NCBI GenBank assembly: GCA_018714325.1
Contig: DVNN01000108.1
Location: forward strand, 1-45,654
DNA from: Candidatus Pelethocola excrementipullorum
Lineage (GTDB): Bacteria > Bacillota > Clostridia > Lachnospirales > Lachnospiraceae
Direction: 5' to 3'
Length of the DNA: 45,654 nt
Part shown: in pieces, positions 8,441 to 18,050 of the stretch
How the letters are laid out: each line of letters starts with the position of its first letter
Numbering within the stretch: position 1 is the stretch's first letter
Position numbers and translations under genes: made by a program
The notes under the pieces: model-generated
What the model was told of the DNA's origin: nothing
The model's database searches: none
The model's input: only the letters and a program-made list of their open reading frames with translations

Positions 8441-9463
8441 TTATCTCTGTACACGTCCTGATCCGTCTCCGCCTGCAAGCTTGGTTACCTCATCCATGGA
8501 AACCATGTTGAAGTCACCTTCGATGGAGTGCTTCAGGCAAGATGCCGCAACTGCGAATTCGATGGTTGACTGAGAATCATAGCCATTCAGGCTAGAGCAG
8601 ATTAAACCGCCACCGAAGCTGTCACCGCCGCCCACACGGTCAACGATGTGCATTTTATATTTTTTACTGAAGAAGTAATCTGTTCCGTCATATAACATAG
8701 CGGACCAGTTATTATCATTGGCAGAGATTGACTCTCTCAATGTGATTGCAACTTTGGAGAATCCAAAACGGTCAGCCAGCTGTTTTGCAACATCTTTGTA
8801 ACCCTCATGGTTTACAGTACCAGTGGTAACATCTGTGTTGGCAGCCTTGATGCCGAATACATCAGATGCATCTTCTTCATTGGCAATGCAGACATCCACA
8901 TATTTGCAGAGCTCAGCCATTACCTGGCCTGCTTTTTCCTTGGACCACAGTTTGTTTCTGTAGTTCAGGTCACAAGAAATTGTGATTCCAAGCTCTTTTG
9001 CCGCTTTACAAGCCTCCAGACAAATTGCTGCCGCTTCGTCATTTAAAGCTGGGGTAATTCCTGTAAAATGGAACCACTCTGCGCCTTCGAAAATGCTCTT
9101 CCAATCAAAGTCAGCAGATGTAGCGGTTGCAATTGCAGAACCTGCACGGTCATAAACAACCTTGGAAGGTCTCTGCGAAGCACCCTTCTCCAGGAAGTAG
9201 ATTCCTACACGGTCACCACCGCGAACGATCTTGGAAGTATCCACTCCATATCTTCTTAAGGAGTTAACTGCAGCCTGACCAATCTCATGTTTCGGAAGTT
9301 TTGTAACAAATGCTGTATCAATTCCGTAGTTTGCCAGTGAAACTGCAACGTTGGCCTCTCCGCCTCCGTATGTGGCACCGAAAGTATCGGTCTGCACGAA
9401 ACGCAGATATCCTTCCGGAACAAGTCTTAACATAATTTCACCAAAAGTAATTACTCTTGCCAT
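8441..9463 (-). CDS. kdgK: PfkB-family 2-dehydro-3-deoxygluconokinase, paralog 2
   Basis: 340 aa; MARVITFGEIMLRLVPEGYLRFVQTDTFGATYGGGEANVAVSLANYG; DRVGGGDSFGGGL; next to a KDPG aldolase. Confidence 0.88.
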   Translation of the reverse strand: MARVITFGEIMLRLVPEGYLRFVQTDTFGATYGGGEANVAVSLANYGIDTAFVTKLPKHEIGQAAVNSLRRYGVDTSKIVRGGDRVGIYFLEKGASQRPSKVVYDRAGSAIATATSADFDWKSIFEGAEWFHFTGITPALNDEAAAICLEACKAAKELGITISCDLNYRNKLWSKEKAGQVMAELCKYVDVCIANEEDASDVFGIKAANTDVTTGTVNHEGYKDVAKQLADRFGFSKVAITLRESISANDNNWSAMLYDGTDYFFSKKYKMHIVDRVGGGDSFGGGLICSSLNGYDSQSTIEFAVAASCLKHSIEGDFNMVSMDEVTKLAGGDGSGRVQR

Positions 9464-9487
9464 GATTCTATCTCCTCTATCTCTTTC

Positions 9488-10123
9488 TTATCTTATCTCT
9501 TTTACCATCGCTACTGCTTCTTTGGTCAGTTCGGTAATCTTATCGAACTCTCCGGCAGCAATCATATCACCTTTTACCATCCAGCTGCCACCACAGGCAT
9601 AGATCTTATCACAGCTCAGGTAGTCTTTCAGATTCTTAGTGCTTACTCCGCCTGTAGGCATGAATTTAATTCCTACATAAGCTGCAGCCATAGCCTTAAT
9701 TGTGGAAACACCGCCATACTGCTCTGCCGGGAAGAATTTCAGGACTTTCAGTCCGCGTTTTACACCCTGTGCAACTTCTGAGGGAGTTACACAACCTGGC
9801 AGTACCTGGATACCCTTGTCCAGACAGTAGTCCACGATTTCCGGATCAAATCCAGGGCTTACGATAAACTTTGCTCCCGCTGCTACCGCACGGTCAACCT
9901 GATCTGTGGTCAGAACAGTTCCTGCTCCTACCAACATCTCCGGATACTTCTCTGTCATCTTGCGGATGGACTCCTCTGCTGCTGCGGTACGGAAAGTAAC
10001 TTCCGCACATGGAAGCCCTCCATCACAAAGTGCCTTTGCCAACGGCTCAGCATCTTTTACATCATTCAATACAACAACGGGTACAACACCAAATCCTGCA
10101 AGTTGTTCTAAAATTGTGCTCAT
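9488..10123 (-). CDS. kdgA: Bifunctional 4-hydroxy-2-oxoglutarate/2-dehydro-3-deoxy-phosphogluconate (KDPG) aldolase
   Basis: 211 aa; AEVTFRT, VGAGTVLT, KFIVSPGF, VLPGCVTPSE, KFFPAEQYGG, FMPTGGV. Confidence 0.93.
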   Translation of the reverse strand: MSTILEQLAGFGVVPVVVLNDVKDAEPLAKALCDGGLPCAEVTFRTAAAEESIRKMTEKYPEMLVGAGTVLTTDQVDRAVAAGAKFIVSPGFDPEIVDYCLDKGIQVLPGCVTPSEVAQGVKRGLKVLKFFPAEQYGGVSTIKAMAAAYVGIKFMPTGGVSTKNLKDYLSCDKIYACGGSWMVKGDMIAAGEFDKITELTKEAVAMVKEIR

Positions 10124-10220
10124 AATTTCCTCCTATAGTATTAAATTGTCTGATACATCTGAACTTCATATCTTAATCTTACCCAAGATATTGACTTTTA
10201 CTATTCATTTTCACCTGTTC

Positions 10221-10249
10221 CACATTATGAAACACAATTTCACAATGTG
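10221..10249. promoter_or_regulatory. 29-bp interrupted palindrome, candidate IclR/KdgR-type operator
   Basis: CACATT-A-TGAAA-CACAA-TTTCA-C-AATGTG, just downstream of the predicted minus-strand promoter. Confidence 0.6.
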
Positions 10250-10262
10250 ATATCTTACCTAA

Positions 10263-10290
10263 ATTATACTACAGTTCTTAATGTTGTCAA
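10263..10290 (-). promoter_or_regulatory. Sigma-A-type promoter for the kdgA-kdgK operon
   Basis: Minus strand TTGACA-(16 nt)-TATAAT. Confidence 0.7.
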
Positions 10291-10456
10291 GATAAAAATG
10301 ACATTTTTTCTAAAAAGTAGGAATCTGATTGTTCAAGTCATGGAATTCCTAATTTTAAGTTGTCTCTTTCTATGGAAAGTGTTACAATTACGCATAAAGT
10401 CTATTCATACAATCACCCGGTTCACATCTTAATCATCCAAAAAGGCAGGAAATAAT

Positions 10457-11212
10457 ATGGAACAAAAAAACCCAATCCAGGTTGCTGACAGACTGTTTTT
10501 AACACTTGAGACGCTGGCCCAGACAGGTCCGATATCACTGGCAGATCTCAGTCGTCAACTGGAATTAAATAAAAGTACTACACATCGTCTTCTCTGTTCC
10601 CTGATATACATGGGCTATGTAAAACAGGATCCGGAAAACCAGAAGTACGATATGTCATTGAAGCTCTTAACCCTTTCCAACAAGCTGTTAAGCCGGATGG
10701 ACATCCTGGAGCATGTCCGCCCATACCTAAAGGAACTCTCACAGGAAACAGGAGAAACGGTCCACTTCGTCCAGCAGGATGGATTGGATGCCGTGTATAT
10801 CTATAAGGAAGAGTCTTATCAAAACTCCGTCCGCATGGTCTCAAAAGTGGGAAACCGGATTCCCCTCTACTGTTCCGGTGTAGGAAAGGCCATAGCGGCA
10901 GATATGGAAGAATATCAAATTAAATCATTCTGGGATAATAGTAACATACAGAAACTGACCCCCCATACCATCACTGACTTCTCTGCATTTTTACAAAGGA
11001 TTGAAGAAGTCCGGGAAAATGGTTATGCGTTGGATGATGAAGAAAATGAACTAGGTGTCCGGTGTATCGCGGTCAGCATACCCGATTACAGGGGGCGCCC
11101 CAAATATGCGTTCTCCATCTCAGCTCCTGCTGCCCGCATGTCCGATGAGCGGATTCAGGAATTATCCGGCATTGTCCTTAAGGTGAAGGATGAAATACTA
11201 AACACCTTGTAA
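10457..11212 (+). CDS. IclR-family transcriptional regulator (divergent from the KDG/KDPG operon)
   Basis: 251 aa; N-terminal wHTH (LADLSRQLELNKSTTHRLLCSL) and IclR effector domain (IPLYCSGVGKAIAA). Confidence 0.92.
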   Translation: MEQKNPIQVADRLFLTLETLAQTGPISLADLSRQLELNKSTTHRLLCSLIYMGYVKQDPENQKYDMSLKLLTLSNKLLSRMDILEHVRPYLKELSQETGETVHFVQQDGLDAVYIYKEESYQNSVRMVSKVGNRIPLYCSGVGKAIAADMEEYQIKSFWDNSNIQKLTPHTITDFSAFLQRIEEVRENGYALDDEENELGVRCIAVSIPDYRGRPKYAFSISAPAARMSDERIQELSGIVLKVKDEILNTL

Positions 11213-11229
11213 ATAAATACCTTATAATA

Positions 11230-11279
11230 AAAGACGTTGATATTTCAAGATATATTTGAAAATCAACGTCTTCTTTTTT
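11230..11279. terminator. Bidirectional terminator between the convergent iclR and galM genes
   Basis: AAAAGACGTTGAT...ATCAACGTCTTCTTTTTT. Confidence 0.85.
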
Positions 11280-11283
11280 CCAA

Positions 11284-12162
11284 TCAGCGGATAATCCCAA
11301 TACTCCAATTGTTTTCATATGTCTTTCCGGGCTCCAGGGAAACCAGATTCTCCTGGGTCGTCAACTCTTCCACCACATCCTGTCTGGATGGCAGAGAACT
11401 CCAAGGTTCCAGACAAACAAAGGGCGCCTCTTTCCCAGGTGTATGCCAAATCCCAAAATAAGGAAGCTCGGGAAATTCCAGACGGATGGACGATCCCCCT
11501 TTTCGACACTTGAGCTCCACGGATTTCCCAACATTCTTTAGTACAATGGCGTCATCATCAAACATTCCATGATGCAAATCCAGAGATTGACCTTCTCCCA
11601 GTTCAAAGGCCTCTTCCGTTCCATCCACAAAGCAGGCTTCTGAGAATCCAACCCTTACCGGCTCTATTCCATCTTCAAATTCCAGATAATAGTCTGTGAA
11701 TTCTACTCCCTCCTGATTTGGTACCCGAAAGCCCGGATGACCACCGATACCAAAATACATCTGCTTCTCATCCCGGTTCATCACCTCGTAAGCGATACAG
11801 ATCTTACTTTCTTCCAGATGGTACCGGATCCAAAGGGAAAATGTAAATGGATACGATTTCTTCGTCTCATCATCGCTGTCCAGGCGAAAGATTATGTAGT
11901 CCTCTCCCTGATCTTCCACAGTCATTTCTCTTACCTTTACAAATCCATGGATTTCCATATGGTATTTCGTACCCTCGTACGTATAGCTTTTGTCAGTCAT
12001 CCTCCCAATATAAGGAAACAGGTTCGGAGCCTGTCCCTTCCAGAACTTTTCATCCCCCTGCCACAGATACTCCGATCCATCTGCAGCCTTCAGCGAACGT
12101 ATCTGACCTCCTAGCGAATCGATCTCCACTGATATTTTGTCATTACCAATACGGTACTGCAT
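11284..12162 (-). CDS. Aldose 1-epimerase family protein
   Basis: 292 aa; LWQGDEKFWKGQAPNLFPYIGRM, EIHGFVKVREM, GIGGHPGFRVP. Confidence 0.88.
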   Translation of the reverse strand: MQYRIGNDKISVEIDSLGGQIRSLKAADGSEYLWQGDEKFWKGQAPNLFPYIGRMTDKSYTYEGTKYHMEIHGFVKVREMTVEDQGEDYIIFRLDSDDETKKSYPFTFSLWIRYHLEESKICIAYEVMNRDEKQMYFGIGGHPGFRVPNQEGVEFTDYYLEFEDGIEPVRVGFSEACFVDGTEEAFELGEGQSLDLHHGMFDDDAIVLKNVGKSVELKCRKGGSSIRLEFPELPYFGIWHTPGKEAPFVCLEPWSSLPSRQDVVEELTTQENLVSLEPGKTYENNWSIGIIR

Positions 12163-12488
12163 CTTTTATCCCTCCACTATTCCAGATTATCTGGGGGGCA
12201 TATCCCCACACGTTAAAACAATTGGTATCTATCTAAGATAATACCGCTTCCCCTTGGCTATGTCAAAATTTTTTTACGCCCTTTTCCTTTATATATAACA
12301 GTTACAATTTGCATATTATTGGCACAATCTATGACTGCTACTTGCTTTTTTTCTTCTAATTTGGTACAGTGTTTTTGGAAATATTTTTTATTAAATAATA
12401 CATATAGAAAATAATTTTTATAACTTTAGCGCAGGGGATCGACAAACAATCGAATTCGGTGCCAAAGGGGAAGCGAAAGGTGAATGAT

Positions 12489-13217
12489 ATGCTTAGAATT
12501 TTAAAAGGAAACGACTATGGTGACATGAGCCGTATTGCTGCAAATGTGATTTTTGCTCAGATTACGCTGAAACCGGACTCTGTTCTGGGACTGGCAACAG
12601 GCTCCACTCCTATCGGAGCATACGAACAACTGATTAAGTATTATGAAGAAGGGAATCTGGATTTCTCTCATGTAACCTCTGTAAACTTAGACGAATACCG
12701 CGGTTTGGATGATACCAGTGACCAAAGCTATCGCTATTTCATGAATAAGTATTTATTTGATCATGTCAATATTAATCTGGAAAAAACCAATGTTCCAGAC
12801 GGTAAGGAGTCCGATGCTGCTAGGGAATGTCTCCGTTACGATAATCTGATTGAGAATCTGGGCGGAATTGATCTTCAACTTCTGGGGCTTGGAAACAATG
12901 GGCATATTGGTTTCAATGAACCCGGCCAGGTATTTGAAAAAGGAACCCACTGTGTGGATCTGGCAGAAAGCACCATAGAGGCCAACTCCCGCTTCTTCAA
13001 CAGCATTGACGAAGTTCCCACTCAGGCTTATACCATGGGCATCGGAAATATTATGTCCGCCGATAAAATCCTGATTGTTGTGAGCGGCGAAGGAAAAGCC
13101 GATATTGTGAAAGAGGCATTCTTCGGACCAATCACCCCACAGGTTCCCGCTTCTATCCTTCAGCTACATAAAGATGTAACTCTGGTAGGCGACGAAGCCG
13201 CCTTGTCTAAAATTTAA
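12489..13217 (+). CDS. nagB: Glucosamine-6-phosphate deaminase
   Basis: LGLATGSTPIGAYEQLI, SVNLDEYRGL, LGLGNNGHIGFNEPG; start taken at MLRILKGNDYG. Confidence 0.95.
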   Translation: MLRILKGNDYGDMSRIAANVIFAQITLKPDSVLGLATGSTPIGAYEQLIKYYEEGNLDFSHVTSVNLDEYRGLDDTSDQSYRYFMNKYLFDHVNINLEKTNVPDGKESDAARECLRYDNLIENLGGIDLQLLGLGNNGHIGFNEPGQVFEKGTHCVDLAESTIEANSRFFNSIDEVPTQAYTMGIGNIMSADKILIVVSGEGKADIVKEAFFGPITPQVPASILQLHKDVTLVGDEAALSKI

Positions 13218-13232
13218 TTAAGAAGAAGATAC

Positions 13233-13309
13233 AGCACCTGCTTTATAGAATGGATATCACTTGCTAAAGAAGAAGATTGCCATCCATGTTCTATAAAGAG
13301 GTGCTTTTT
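13233..13309 (+). terminator. Long-stem terminator after nagB
   Basis: AGCACCtgCTTTATAGAAtGGAT...ATCCATgTTCTATAAAGagGTGCTTTTT. Confidence 0.8.
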
Positions 13310-13457
13310 GTTTCAACCTCAAACAGATCGTCTGAAAATCACTCTCAAAACAATAGAATTCTGTAATATTATAAACCAGCCAACGATAAAGTAAGATATT
13401 AGGGAGAATGTCCCCAATTTCTTTACTATAAAAATACTTTAATTATAAAAGTAGTTC

Positions 13458-13486
13458 TTGCGTTACATAATAATTAGTTGTATAAT
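13458..13486 (+). promoter_or_regulatory. Promoter for the ABC efflux operon
   Basis: TTGCGT-17 nt-TATAAT upstream of the AAGGAGGTGA RBS. Confidence 0.6.
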
Positions 13487-13520
13487 TGTACTAATTTATT
13501 AATACAAGGAGGTGAGTAAT

Positions 13521-14222
13521 ATGCCCTCATTGATTCGTATGGAGAATATTTATAAGGTATATAACCCTGGAGAGAATGAAGTTCGAGCGCTGGATGGTGT
13601 AGATCTGGATATTCAGGAAGGGGAGTTTGTTGCAATTATCGGACATTCCGGATCAGGGAAATCGACCTTGATGAATATGATCGGATGTTTGGATGAACCA
13701 ACGACCGGTACATATTATTTACATGGAAAAAATGTTCTAGGTATGTCAGACAATGAGTTATCAGAAGTACGTAATGAAGAAATTGGGTTTATCTTTCAGG
13801 GATTTAACCTGATTCCCAATCTGGATGCTATTGGAAATGTGGAACTGCCTTTGATTTATCGTGGCCTAGAGAGAAAGGAGCGCAAGGAATTGTCCAAGCA
13901 TGCTCTGCATCTGGTGGGATTGTCCTCCCGTCTGGATCACAAACCCTCAGAGATGTCAGGCGGTCAACAGCAGCGTGTGGCCGTAGCCCGCGCTATCGCT
14001 GCAGAACCCCCTGTAATACTGGCCGATGAGCCTACGGGTAACCTGGATTCCCATTCTACCAAAGAGATTATGAGTATTTTGAAACGCCTTCATGCGGCTG
14101 GTAAAACAGTAATTATTATCACCCATGATACCGATATTGCGGAACAGGCACATCGCGTCATTGCTATCAAGGATGGCAAAATCATCAAGGATACAAAAAA
14201 CACAGGAGGAACACCATCATGA
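13521..14222 (+). CDS. MacB/LolD-type ABC transporter ATP-binding protein
   Basis: Walker A GHSGSGKST, signature MSGGQQQRVAVARA, Walker B VILADEPTGNLD; ATG at 13521 with AAGGAGGTGA RBS. Confidence 0.95.
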   Translation: MPSLIRMENIYKVYNPGENEVRALDGVDLDIQEGEFVAIIGHSGSGKSTLMNMIGCLDEPTTGTYYLHGKNVLGMSDNELSEVRNEEIGFIFQGFNLIPNLDAIGNVELPLIYRGLERKERKELSKHALHLVGLSSRLDHKPSEMSGGQQQRVAVARAIAAEPPVILADEPTGNLDSHSTKEIMSILKRLHAAGKTVIIITHDTDIAEQAHRVIAIKDGKIIKDTKNTGGTPS

Positions 14223-15955
14223 AAAACCCCAAAAATGAGGCACCGGAATTATCGGAAGATATTCTGCCCACCGATACAGAGCCTTATGAACCCCCAACAA
14301 CTCCGTCCTCGACGCCACCGGCAAAAAAGAAGAAAAAGCTCCCCGGCTGGGTAATTCTTCCTATTATCGGCGTGCTGGCACTGATTGGCGTTTTAATGTC
14401 CATGTTATTCAAACCAGCTAAGACGGCCACAGCACTCACCGTGGTCTCCACACAAAAGGGAGATGTCGCAGAGGAATATACAACTTCGGGAAACGTGGAA
14501 AGCGAACTGACCAAAACCTTCTACTCTCCTGTGAATGCTAACGTGGATACCTTTAATGCCGTAGTGGGACAGTCAGTAAAAGAGGGGGACTTACTCGTTT
14601 CCTTTGACACCAGTGATCTGGAGAAAAACAACCAACAGTCACAGCTGAATCTGGATGCTGCTAAAGCAGGCAATCAAAGCACCATCGAGCAGGCTGATCA
14701 AAGCGCTTCCATCGCTGCTCAGACTCAGGCTAATATGGATCAGCAGATTGCCAACACCAGACAAAAGGTACGTGACAAACAGGCTGAGGTTAATCAGTTG
14801 ATTGATGAGGCAAATCAGGAAGAGGATAGTACTTCTAATGCGTACACGAATTATGAAAGCCAAAGAAAACAAATGCAGGATTCTGTCAATACCTTAAAGA
14901 GTAAATGTGATACTGCGAAAAATGATTTAGATACTAATTCTATTAAGCAGAATGACTTAGATGCTACATTAAGAACAGAACAGACAAAATTAGACACTTT
15001 CCCTTCTGACGGTTCAGAAAACGAAAAAAAAGAAATCATTGACAATATAACAAAGTTACATACTGATATCGCAGAAGCAAAAAATGAGAGAATCTCATTT
15101 CAATCAACTTATGATAAAAACGTAAGCGATTATAATGATGCTTTAAATGATTTATCTAGTTTTACATTTACAGGAACACCTGGTACAGCCACCCAAAAGC
15201 TTGCCACTGCCCAGGCAGAGCTTTCTTCCTTGCAGTCTGCTCTGGAGCAGCAGGAAGCCAGCTCCTCTTCTTCTCCTACTGCCAAGATAACAGATGGTCA
15301 GTACAAGAGCATGGGTATTCAAGAGGATCTGGCCGAACTTGCCAAACTGTCAGCCGAAGAGCTGGTGGAATTAGGAAAAAAAGGAATTCATGCCGACTTC
15401 AACGGTGTTATCTCCAATGTACAGTCCGCGGAAGGAACTGCGGCCATGCAGGGTGCTGCATTATTCACCCTGGTGAGCAATTCCGATGTCAGTGTCAAGT
15501 TGGAGGTTCCCTCCGGTGACTTCGATAAGTTGAAAATCGGAAACAAGGCTAACATTAAAATCGGCGAATACACTTATAAAGGAACTTTGACCTCCATCGA
15601 CAAGATCGCTACCACAAACCTAAAAGGTAATCCGGTCATCGGTGCAAAGGTACATATCGACAATCCGGACGCGAACATCTACATCGGTGTTACCGCAAAG
15701 GTCACCTTGTCCGTAGCAGAATCCAAGAATGTACTCTGTCTCTCCAACGAGGTTGTAAATACAGGAACCGACGGAGACTTCGTATATGTAATCCGTGATG
15801 GCGAAGTAAAGAAACAGGTGGTAGAACTTGGAATCGCATCCAACAGCACGGTAGAGATTAAAAGCGGGCTGAAAGAGGGTGACGAGGTCATCACAGATGT
15901 AACCAGCACTCTGGAAGAAGGCATGAAAGCCATCGGCGTAGCCTCAGCAAACTAA
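14219..15955 (+). CDS. HlyD/RND-type adaptor (membrane fusion) subunit of the MacB-like transporter
   Basis: 578 aa; TM near N-term, TTSGNVESELTKTFYSPVNANV...VKEGDLLVSFD, long coiled coil, barrel-sandwich/beta-barrel C-term; overlaps the upstream gene by ATGA. Confidence 0.9.
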   Translation: MKNPKNEAPELSEDILPTDTEPYEPPTTPSSTPPAKKKKKLPGWVILPIIGVLALIGVLMSMLFKPAKTATALTVVSTQKGDVAEEYTTSGNVESELTKTFYSPVNANVDTFNAVVGQSVKEGDLLVSFDTSDLEKNNQQSQLNLDAAKAGNQSTIEQADQSASIAAQTQANMDQQIANTRQKVRDKQAEVNQLIDEANQEEDSTSNAYTNYESQRKQMQDSVNTLKSKCDTAKNDLDTNSIKQNDLDATLRTEQTKLDTFPSDGSENEKKEIIDNITKLHTDIAEAKNERISFQSTYDKNVSDYNDALNDLSSFTFTGTPGTATQKLATAQAELSSLQSALEQQEASSSSSPTAKITDGQYKSMGIQEDLAELAKLSAEELVELGKKGIHADFNGVISNVQSAEGTAAMQGAALFTLVSNSDVSVKLEVPSGDFDKLKIGNKANIKIGEYTYKGTLTSIDKIATTNLKGNPVIGAKVHIDNPDANIYIGVTAKVTLSVAESKNVLCLSNEVVNTGTDGDFVYVIRDGEVKKQVVELGIASNSTVEIKSGLKEGDEVITDVTSTLEEGMKAIGVASAN

Positions 15956-15970
15956 CGAAAGGATATTGAT

Positions 15971-17209
15971 ATGGGACAATTTTGGGAATATGTAAAAATG
16001 GCTTTGTACAATATCCGTTCCAATAAAGGCCGCTCCTTTCTTACCATGTTGGGTATCATCATCGGCATCTCATCCGTAATCACCATCGTTTCCATCGGAA
16101 GCGGTTTGAAATCGGATGTGATGTCCAACAGCGAAGTCAAAACCGCAGATGTCATTGTTAACAGCAACGAGGTTAACTACACTTCCATCATCACCCCGGA
16201 AGACATCGCTGCGGTTCAGGCCAAGCTGGGAGACCTCTCTCCCGGCGTGGTGGCCCAGGCTCAGACTTACGGCTCAGTCACCACCCGGAAGGGTTCATTT
16301 GACGCTTATGTCACACTGACTTTTCCTGCCGCTGTCAATGACCCCAACCAGAAGAAAGTGGTACGCGGTTCCTTCTGGGATGAAGATAACCTGCAGAACG
16401 GAGATCCGGTCTGCGTCCTGGACAGAGCCAGTGCCTTATACTTATTTGGAACGGATGATATCATCGGCATGGATATGGATATTTCTGTAGAAAACACCTT
16501 ACAGACCGTTCGAATCACAGGAGTCCGGGACTCGGATCCTGAAACCATGGCTGCCAATGAACAGGCCATGAGCATGTTCGGCATGCAGATGCCAATCTAT
16601 CTGGAAATGCCTTACACCGCCGCAGAGCTTTGGGGTAACCCTGTAGAAAACTTCGCAGGAATCACCACTTATCTGAACTCCAGCGAGGACAGTAATGCGG
16701 TTGTAAAAGCAGCGATACAAACGCTCTCCTCCCGCCATACCGGCGAAGGAGACAATCTGTTCATCAAGCAGAATCTTATGGAACAGCTCACCGAAACCAT
16801 GGGCACCATCTTGGATGCAATCACCGCTTTTATCGCATTCGTAGCAGGCATTTCCCTGCTGGTAGGCGGAATTGGAGTCATGAATATCATGCTGGTATCC
16901 GTAACCGAGCGAACCCGGGAAATCGGTATTCGAAAAGCACTAGGGGCCAAGACCTCATCCATCATAGCCCAGTTTCTATGTGAATCCGCCATCATCTCAG
17001 GAATCGGCGGAATCATCGGAATCATCCTGGGCGCCGGAATCGCTTCACTGGTCTCCGCCCTAAATATTGGTGGCTTGTCCGCCCAGCTTTCGCTAGGCGC
17101 CATCATACTGACCACCTGCTTTTCCTGCGGCGTAGGAATCATCTTCGGCATCTATCCGGCCCGAAAGGCCGCCCATATGCGCCCGATTGAAGCCCTTCGC
17201 CAGCTATAA
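15971..17209 (+). CDS. MacB-like FtsX-family ABC permease
   Basis: 412 aa; NIRSNKGRSFLTMLGIIIGISSVITIVSIG, MacB periplasmic domain, FtsX domain (SVTERTREIGIRKALGAK). Confidence 0.95.
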   Translation: MGQFWEYVKMALYNIRSNKGRSFLTMLGIIIGISSVITIVSIGSGLKSDVMSNSEVKTADVIVNSNEVNYTSIITPEDIAAVQAKLGDLSPGVVAQAQTYGSVTTRKGSFDAYVTLTFPAAVNDPNQKKVVRGSFWDEDNLQNGDPVCVLDRASALYLFGTDDIIGMDMDISVENTLQTVRITGVRDSDPETMAANEQAMSMFGMQMPIYLEMPYTAAELWGNPVENFAGITTYLNSSEDSNAVVKAAIQTLSSRHTGEGDNLFIKQNLMEQLTETMGTILDAITAFIAFVAGISLLVGGIGVMNIMLVSVTERTREIGIRKALGAKTSSIIAQFLCESAIISGIGGIIGIILGAGIASLVSALNIGGLSAQLSLGAIILTTCFSCGVGIIFGIYPARKAAHMRPIEALRQL

Positions 17210-17264
17210 CACTACGGTAACATAAAATTTATAATATTAATTTAAAAATGAGGAGGAAACTATT

Positions 17265-17669
17265 ATGTTCAAACCAAAATCTTTACTGAAAGTTGTATCA
17301 ATCTTACTAATCATCTTTGGAGCCCTGGGACTACTCATATCAGTACTCGGTGTATTCGGTGCTTCATTCATCAACAACACTACCGATCCGGCCATAACCC
17401 AGAATATGAAAGACGCTATAACCGATGCTTATACACCACTTACAATAGCCCTTAGTCTAGGCGGGGGAATCTTCTGCATCCTTAGCGGAATCTTTGGATT
17501 GATTGGAAAAAGCTTTAAAGCCGCATTAATCGTAATGGTACTATACATCGTAATCGAAATTGTAAATATAGCAATGGCCATCCCTGTTTCAGGCTTCAGT
17601 ATTATAAACCTCATTACTTTTATCCTTCCGATACTATACTTATGGGGACTATACCAGTCAAAAGAATAA
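17265..17669 (+). CDS. Small membrane protein, four predicted TM segments, unknown function
   Basis: 134 aa; hydrophobic segments; AGGAGGAAACTATT RBS; co-directional with the MacB operon. Confidence 0.8.
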   Translation: MFKPKSLLKVVSILLIIFGALGLLISVLGVFGASFINNTTDPAITQNMKDAITDAYTPLTIALSLGGGIFCILSGIFGLIGKSFKAALIVMVLYIVIEIVNIAMAIPVSGFSIINLITFILPILYLWGLYQSKE

Positions 17670-17749
17670 ACACAAACAAAATATTTAATTTTGAAACAAC
17701 TTAAACACCATGAAAGACAAAGATTGTTAAAACTTAAAACACTAAATAC

Positions 17750-17803
17750 AATCCCCATAGGAAAAACTACTAATCACTACCAGTTATCCTATGGGGATTT
17801 CTT
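17750..17803 (+). terminator. Terminator of the ABC efflux operon
   Basis: AATCCCCATAGGA...TCCTATGGGGATTTCTTT. Confidence 0.8.
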
Positions 17804-17909
17804 TATAACTAAACAGGCTCACGGAAAATCTAGATATACTGCAAATCGAACTATCCTATATGACCCATGTTAGCATTTTCAGTTAATTTACAATGAAGAA
17901 ATATAAGCA

Positions 17910-17992
17910 GAAAACGTTGCAGCATCTCGGCAAGGGTTTCTATTACCGGACACTGGGGACAGTTTCGCCCTTTGGAAGTACTAAGATGAGAT
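17910..17992. repeat. Decayed half-copy of the 283-bp palindromic element
   Basis: GAAAACGTtGCaGCatCtCGG...ACACTGGGGaCaGTTTCGCCCTTtGGAAGTACTA resembles the reverse complement of 18250-18333. Confidence 0.65.
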
Positions 17993-18050
17993 ATCCCCCC
18001 CTTTCATACATTGAATAAAATTGAGGAAATACTGAAGAATATGAAAACCA

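Noticed and set aside
11284-11513. Short overlapping ORFs around the galM 3' end
   Set aside because: Contained within the well-supported aldose 1-epimerase frame; no independent evidence
12300-12480. Possible riboswitch or glmS-like ribozyme upstream of nagB
   Set aside because: I could not find conserved ribozyme core elements; the AT-rich leader shows no convincing structured motif by eye
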